From Nonomuraea polychroma (GTDB taxonomy: Bacteria; Actinomycetota; Actinomycetes; Streptosporangiales; Streptosporangiaceae), in the NCBI RefSeq assembly GCF_004011505.1, contig NZ_SAUN01000001.1, forward strand, positions 10,877,501 through 10,941,500: DNA of 64,000 nt, in the 5' to 3' direction. A program made the translations under genes and the position numbers. The notes under the pieces were generated by a model. That model was not told where the DNA came from. It saw only the letters and a list, made by a program, of their open reading frames with translations, and did no database searches. Positions 60,679 to 64,000 of the stretch are shown here, piece by piece (position 1 is the stretch's first letter; each line of letters starts with the position of its first letter).

Positions 60679-62238
60679 ATGGCTTCCGTGGAGCGCGCGC
60701 GAGACCGGGGCTGGACCTGGCGAGGACACCGGGACCAGGACCGGCCTGGGCCGGGGCGCCGGGATGAGGGTCGGTCTGGGCTGGGGCGCCGGGACCAGGA
60801 CAGGTCTGGGCCGGGGTGCCGGGATGAGGGTCGGTCTGGGCTGGGGCGCCGGATCGCGGGTGCGTTCTCGGGCGGCCCCACGGTGGTCCCGCGCCTGGCC
60901 GTCGGAGTGCTGCTTGCACTGCTCGTGCTGCTCGGGCTGGCCGAGTCGATCACAGGGGGCAGCGAGACGCAGCCGGTCATCGGGCACACGGTGAGCGCGC
61001 CGGCCGGCGATCCGGCGGCCCGCACCGGTGGCCCGCCCCCTACCGGCGCCACCGACGCGGGGGCCGTGGACGCGCCGGCGAACGGCGCTTTCCCGCCGTC
61101 TGAGGGCACCCGGGACGGGTTGCCGCAGGGTGCGCCGCTCACCATCCTGGTGTTCCCGTTGCTCGCCCTGGCCACGACGCTTCCGCTGCTCCTGCTCTGG
61201 GGACAGCCGCTCCTGGCCGCCGTCCTGATCTGTGCGGCGAGTGTGTTGTCGATCGCAGGGTTCCACACGCTGACCGTGGCCGGTGTGATCGCGCTGCTGG
61301 TCGCCGCCTACCGGTGCGGCCGTCACGCGTCGCCGGCCCCGGCCGTGCTGGTCACCGTGCCGTTCCCGATGCTGGCTGTGGCGCTGGAGGCGACCGGCGC
61401 GACGGGCGGCGGCCAGGTACGGGTCCTCACGCTGGTGGTGGCCTGTCTGGCCCCCGCCGCGGCGCTGGGCGGGATCGCGCGGCGGGCTCGTCGCAAGGCC
61501 ATGGCCGACACCGTCGTGAGGCAGGTTGTCGCGGACAGCCTGCTGGAGCACACCGCCCGTGGCGAGCGCGCGCGGATTGCCCGTGAGCTGCACGATGTCG
61601 TCGCGCACCACATCTCCATGGTGGCCGTGCAGGCGGAGACCGCCCGGCTGGCGGTTCCGGGGATGCCCGCCGCCGGAGCGGAGCGGTTGCTGGCGATCGG
61701 TGACACCGCCAGGGCGGCGCTGACCGAGATGCGGCGGCTGCTCGGTGTGCTGCGCGAGGACGCGCAGGCGGAAGCGACCTGGCGGCCGCAGCCAGGCCTG
61801 CGTCTGCACGAGCTCAACGAGTTGCTCGACGAGTCACGCGAGGCGTCGGGGGCCGTGACCCGGCTGATACTCCGCGGCACGCCGGTCGAGCTCGATCCGG
61901 GGGTGGAGCTGGCGGCGTACCGGATCATCCAGGAGGCGCTCACCAACGCGCGGCGGCACGCGGCAGGGGCCGCCGTGGATGTGGAGCTGCACTACACTGA
62001 CGACGCTCTGAGGCTGGCGGTCCGTGACAACGGGCCAGGACCGTCCGACGAGGGGACGGCCGGACACGGGCTGGCGGGCATGCGGGAGCGTGCCGCGGCC
62101 GTGGGCGGTGAGCTGCGCACCGGTCCCGCACCTGGCGGCGGCTTCCTCGTCGAGGCGCGACTGCCTGGAAAGGACGCCGACGACGCGTCCATGACAGGCA
62201 ACACCCCCGCGAGAGGAAAGGACGCCAGCGCCCCATGA
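60679..62238 (+). CDS. NarL-type sensor histidine kinase
   Basis: 519 residues from the ATG at 60679 with GGGGG 8 bases upstream. A basic N-terminus with four 10-residue repeats (about 18-57) is followed by helices (about 75-250, five or six) with a Pro/Thr-rich extracytoplasmic loop. HisKA_3 motif GERARIARELHDVVAHHISMVAVQ holds the phospho-His; the ATP domain has IIQEALTNARRHA and GHGLAGMRERAAAVGG. Overlaps the response regulator by 4 bases (ATGA). Divergent from the ABC operon; this pair resembles antibiotic-sensing kinases with an exporter next door. Confidence 0.93.
   Translation: MASVERARDRGWTWRGHRDQDRPGPGRRDEGRSGLGRRDQDRSGPGCRDEGRSGLGRRIAGAFSGGPTVVPRLAVGVLLALLVLLGLAESITGGSETQPVIGHTVSAPAGDPAARTGGPPPTGATDAGAVDAPANGAFPPSEGTRDGLPQGAPLTILVFPLLALATTLPLLLLWGQPLLAAVLICAASVLSIAGFHTLTVAGVIALLVAAYRCGRHASPAPAVLVTVPFPMLAVALEATGATGGGQVRVLTLVVACLAPAAALGGIARRARRKAMADTVVRQVVADSLLEHTARGERARIARELHDVVAHHISMVAVQAETARLAVPGMPAAGAERLLAIGDTARAALTEMRRLLGVLREDAQAEATWRPQPGLRLHELNELLDESREASGAVTRLILRGTPVELDPGVELAAYRIIQEALTNARRHAAGAAVDVELHYTDDALRLAVRDNGPGPSDEGTAGHGLAGMRERAAAVGGELRTGPAPGGGFLVEARLPGKDADDASMTGNTPARGKDASAP
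60730..60849 (+). repeat. four 30-base tandem repeats in kinase N-terminus
   Basis: Units at 60730-60759, 60760-60789, 60790-60819 and 60820-60849 alternate two types (GACCAGGAC and GATGAGGGT cores), so a 60-base pair was probably duplicated. Translated, each is D(Q/E)(D/G)R(P/S)G(P/L)G(R/C)R. In-frame. Confidence 0.9.
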
Positions 62239-62894
62239 TCCGTGTGGTCATCGCCGACGATCATCTGGTCGTCCGGACCGGGTTCGCCGAGTTGCTCGAC
62301 ACCCAGCCGGACTTCGAGGTCGCCGGCACCGCCGCCGACGGGGCGGAGGCGGTGCGGATCTGCCGGGAGCTGGCCCCCGACGTCGTGCTCATGGACGTGC
62401 GCATGCCGGGTATGGGCGGGATCGAGGCCACCAGGCAGCTCGCCGGAGCCGGTGCTGAGGGGCCGCGGGTGCTCATCCTGACGACGTTCGACCTGGACGA
62501 GTACGTCTACGACGCGCTGCGCGCCGGAGCCAGCGGCTTCCTGCTCAAGGACGTCACCGCCGAACGGCTCTTCGACGCGGTACGCGTGATCGCCGGCGGC
62601 GAGGCGCTGCTGGCCCCGGCGGTCACCAAGCGGCTGATCAGTGAGTTCGCCCGCCTGGGCCCGAGATCGGAGGCGCCCGCGCTGTCGACGCTGACGCCGC
62701 GCGAGACGCAGGTGCTCCGGCTCGTCGCCGAAGGGCTGTCCAATCCGGAGATAGCGGCCCGGCTGGTGGTCACGGAGGAGACGGTCAAGACCCACGTCAG
62801 CCGGGTCCTGAACAAGCTAGGGCTGCGCGACAGGACGCAGGCCGTCGTCGCCGCGTACGAGTCGGGCCTGGTCGTGCCGCGCAGCCGGTCATGA
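62235..62894 (+). CDS. NarL/LuxR-type response regulator
   Basis: 219 residues. Receiver with VIADDHLVVRTGFAELLDTQPD and phospho-acceptor Asp54 in VLMDVRMPGMGG; LuxR-type HTH LTPRETQVLRLVAEGLSNPEIAARLVVTEETVKTHVSRVL. Partner of the overlapping kinase gene. Probably controls the divergent ABC exporter; not shown by any site I can see. Convergent with the sugar-binding lipoprotein gene, with one base between their stop codons. Confidence 0.95.
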   Translation: MIRVVIADDHLVVRTGFAELLDTQPDFEVAGTAADGAEAVRICRELAPDVVLMDVRMPGMGGIEATRQLAGAGAEGPRVLILTTFDLDEYVYDALRAGASGFLLKDVTAERLFDAVRVIAGGEALLAPAVTKRLISEFARLGPRSEAPALSTLTPRETQVLRLVAEGLSNPEIAARLVVTEETVKTHVSRVLNKLGLRDRTQAVVAAYESGLVVPRSRS

Positions 62895-62895
62895 C

Positions 62896-63975
62896 CTAGA
62901 AGTCGAAGTCGTCAATGTTGTCCTTGTTGAACACGGTCGGCTTGCCGAGCAGCACCTCACCCTTGGCCCCGATCGTGTACTCGCCCAGCTTGCCCGCCTT
63001 GAACTTCTCGCCCTCGGCGCCGGTGATCTGCCCAGAGGCCAGGGCGGCGCCCGCGTACGAGGCCAGGTAGCCCAGGTCGGCAGGGTTCCACAGCTCGAAG
63101 GCGTCGATCGTGCCGTCCTTGACGAACTTGCGCAGCTGGTTCGGCGTGCCGAGCCCGGTCAGCTTGACCTTGCCCTTGTACGGCGAGTCCGACAGGTAGC
63201 GGGCGGCCGCGGCGATGCCCACGGTCGTGGGGGAGATGATGCCCGCCAGGTCCGGGTACGAGCGCAGGAGGCCCTGGGTCTCGGTGAAGGACTTCTGGTC
63301 GTCGTCGTTGCCGTAGGCGACCTTGACCAGCTCCATGTCCTTGTACTCGGGCTTCTTGAGCTCGTCCTTCATGAACTCGATCCAGGTGTTCTGGTTGGTC
63401 GCGTTCGGCGTGGCGGACAGGATGGCGATCTTGCCCTTGTGCCCGATCTGCTCGGCCAGGAGCTGCACCTCGGTACGGCCGAGGTCCTCGGGGCTGGCCT
63501 GGTTGACGAACACGTCGCGGCCCTCGGGGGCGGTGTCGGAGTCGTAGCTGACGACCTTGATGCCGGCGGCCCTGGCCTGCTTGAGCGCGGGCACGACGGC
63601 GTTGGGGTCGTTGGCGGAGATGACGATGGCGTCCTGCTCCTGCTGGATCAGCGTGTTGATGTAGGACACCTGCGAGGAGGCGCTGGCCTCGGACGGGCCG
63701 ACCTCCTTGCCCTCGCCGCCGAACTCCTTGGCGGCCTCGATGCCGCCGTTGTCGGCGATCGTGAAGTACGGGTTGTTCACCTGCTTCGGCAGGAAGGCGA
63801 TCTTCAATCCCTGCTTGAGCGGGGCGTTCGGGTTGGCCGCGGCCGACGACGCAGCGGTGGCCGGGGCGGAGGACTGCTGCTGTTGCACGTCGCTCCTGGT
63901 GGTGCCGCCGCACGCGGCGGTCATCAGGACGAGTCCGGCCAGGAGCGCTGTATGACGCATTCCCATTTTCATCAT
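62896..63975 (-). CDS. rhaS: rhamnose-type ABC sugar-binding lipoprotein (RhaS-like)
   Basis: 359 residues. Lipobox TAAC (Cys22) anchors it outside the membrane. A linker rich in Gln/Ser/Ala follows, then a periplasmic-binding (type I) fold: KIAFLPKQVNNPYFTIADNGGIEAAKEFGG, VISANDPNAVVPALKQARAAGIKVVSYDSD, SPTTVGIAAAARYLSDSPYKGKVKLTGLGTPNQLRKFVKDGTI. Such sequences are typical of RhaS rhamnose transporters, but other deoxy-sugars are possible. Start ATG at 63975 follows GGAAGGGAAG. Transport partners would lie to the right, beyond the window. Confidence 0.88.
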   Translation of the reverse strand: MMKMGMRHTALLAGLVLMTAACGGTTRSDVQQQQSSAPATAASSAAANPNAPLKQGLKIAFLPKQVNNPYFTIADNGGIEAAKEFGGEGKEVGPSEASASSQVSYINTLIQQEQDAIVISANDPNAVVPALKQARAAGIKVVSYDSDTAPEGRDVFVNQASPEDLGRTEVQLLAEQIGHKGKIAILSATPNATNQNTWIEFMKDELKKPEYKDMELVKVAYGNDDDQKSFTETQGLLRSYPDLAGIISPTTVGIAAAARYLSDSPYKGKVKLTGLGTPNQLRKFVKDGTIDAFELWNPADLGYLASYAGAALASGQITGAEGEKFKAGKLGEYTIGAKGEVLLGKPTVFNKDNIDDFDF

Positions 63976-64000
63976 GGGGACTTCCCTTCCATTTGTGGTG

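Noticed and set aside
60730..60849. CRISPR-like array
   Set aside because: Repeats are directly adjacent 30-base in-frame units with no spacers.

Overview
The window is high-GC actinomycete DNA, most likely from the Streptosporangiales (Nonomuraea-like). The evidence is many GTG starts, pervasive 1-11 base overlaps between neighbouring genes, WhiB and MtrAB-LpqB regulators, a DasR-controlled PTS, and the order cofD - whiB - (glycosyltransferase) - metallopeptidase - DUF3499 - manB - Trm112 - SIS isomerase - CDF - ahcY - mtrA - mtrB - lpqB - comF - hpf - response regulator - secA. That order is the conserved actinobacterial block known from Streptomyces and from the Mycobacterium tuberculosis secA1-to-fbiA region. 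The species assignment is inference.

Layout. 0-3.4 kb: the 5' part of cofD/fbiA (F420 synthesis), a four-helix membrane protein with a very long Gly/Tyr/Gln/Pro-rich tail, and whiB. 3.5-11.0 kb: the ancestral large glycosyltransferase is cut to a fragment of about 140 codons, and accessory genes follow: an alpha/beta hydrolase divergent from an ArsR-type regulator, a frameshifted GNAT acetyltransferase, a three-gene ABC-2 exporter, a small secreted four-cysteine protein resembling the tendamistat fold, DUF1905 and VOC proteins, and a cluster of strong hairpins. 11.0-15.8 kb: the conserved block resumes with sugar-phosphate genes; manA is missing from its usual place. 15.8-19.3 kb: a small ORF, an MprF-like aminoacyl-phosphatidylglycerol synthase divergent from a membrane esterase, and a MerR regulator. 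19.3-22.3 kb: canonical ahcY followed by a second, short-type SAH-hydrolase homologue. 22.3-26 kb: a DUF305 lipoprotein and two tandem secreted LVIVD-repeat proteins. 26-34.4 kb: RDD and SpoIIM-family membrane proteins beside a leftward operon (membrane protein, DUF4129, DUF4350, MoxR ATPase, DUF58). 34.6-41.8 kb: mtrA-mtrB-lpqB-comF, a structured non-coding interval of about 600 bases in the position typical of raiA RNA, hpf, and an orphan NarL-type regulator preceded by two tandem 23-codon mini-ORFs. 42-47.2 kb: a YcaQ-like protein, a small membrane protein, secA and a DUF6459 protein. 47.4-56.4 kb: a consolidated GlcNAc PTS (two EIIC, a DasR-like GntR regulator, a SIS-domain deaminase candidate, EIIB, EIIA, HPr, EI) and a GH3 NagZ-like lipoprotein. 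56.4-64 kb: an orphan ATP-synthase a-subunit, an ABC-2 exporter whose second permease carries a large extracellular beta-rich insert, a divergent two-component pair, and a rhamnose-type sugar-binding lipoprotein.

How parts work together. The PTS island is the clearest system: NagZ would release GlcNAc outside the cell, EI/HPr/EIIA/EIIB/EIIC would import and phosphorylate it, and the SIS protein could deaminate glucosamine-6-phosphate. A near-perfect DasR operator sits between dasR and the SIS gene, with a second weaker site before ptsH. manB plus the SIS isomerase would feed GDP-mannose and glycan synthesis. MtrAB-LpqB links envelope growth to the division cycle. No rRNA, tRNA, CRISPR array, transposase or integrase was recognised.
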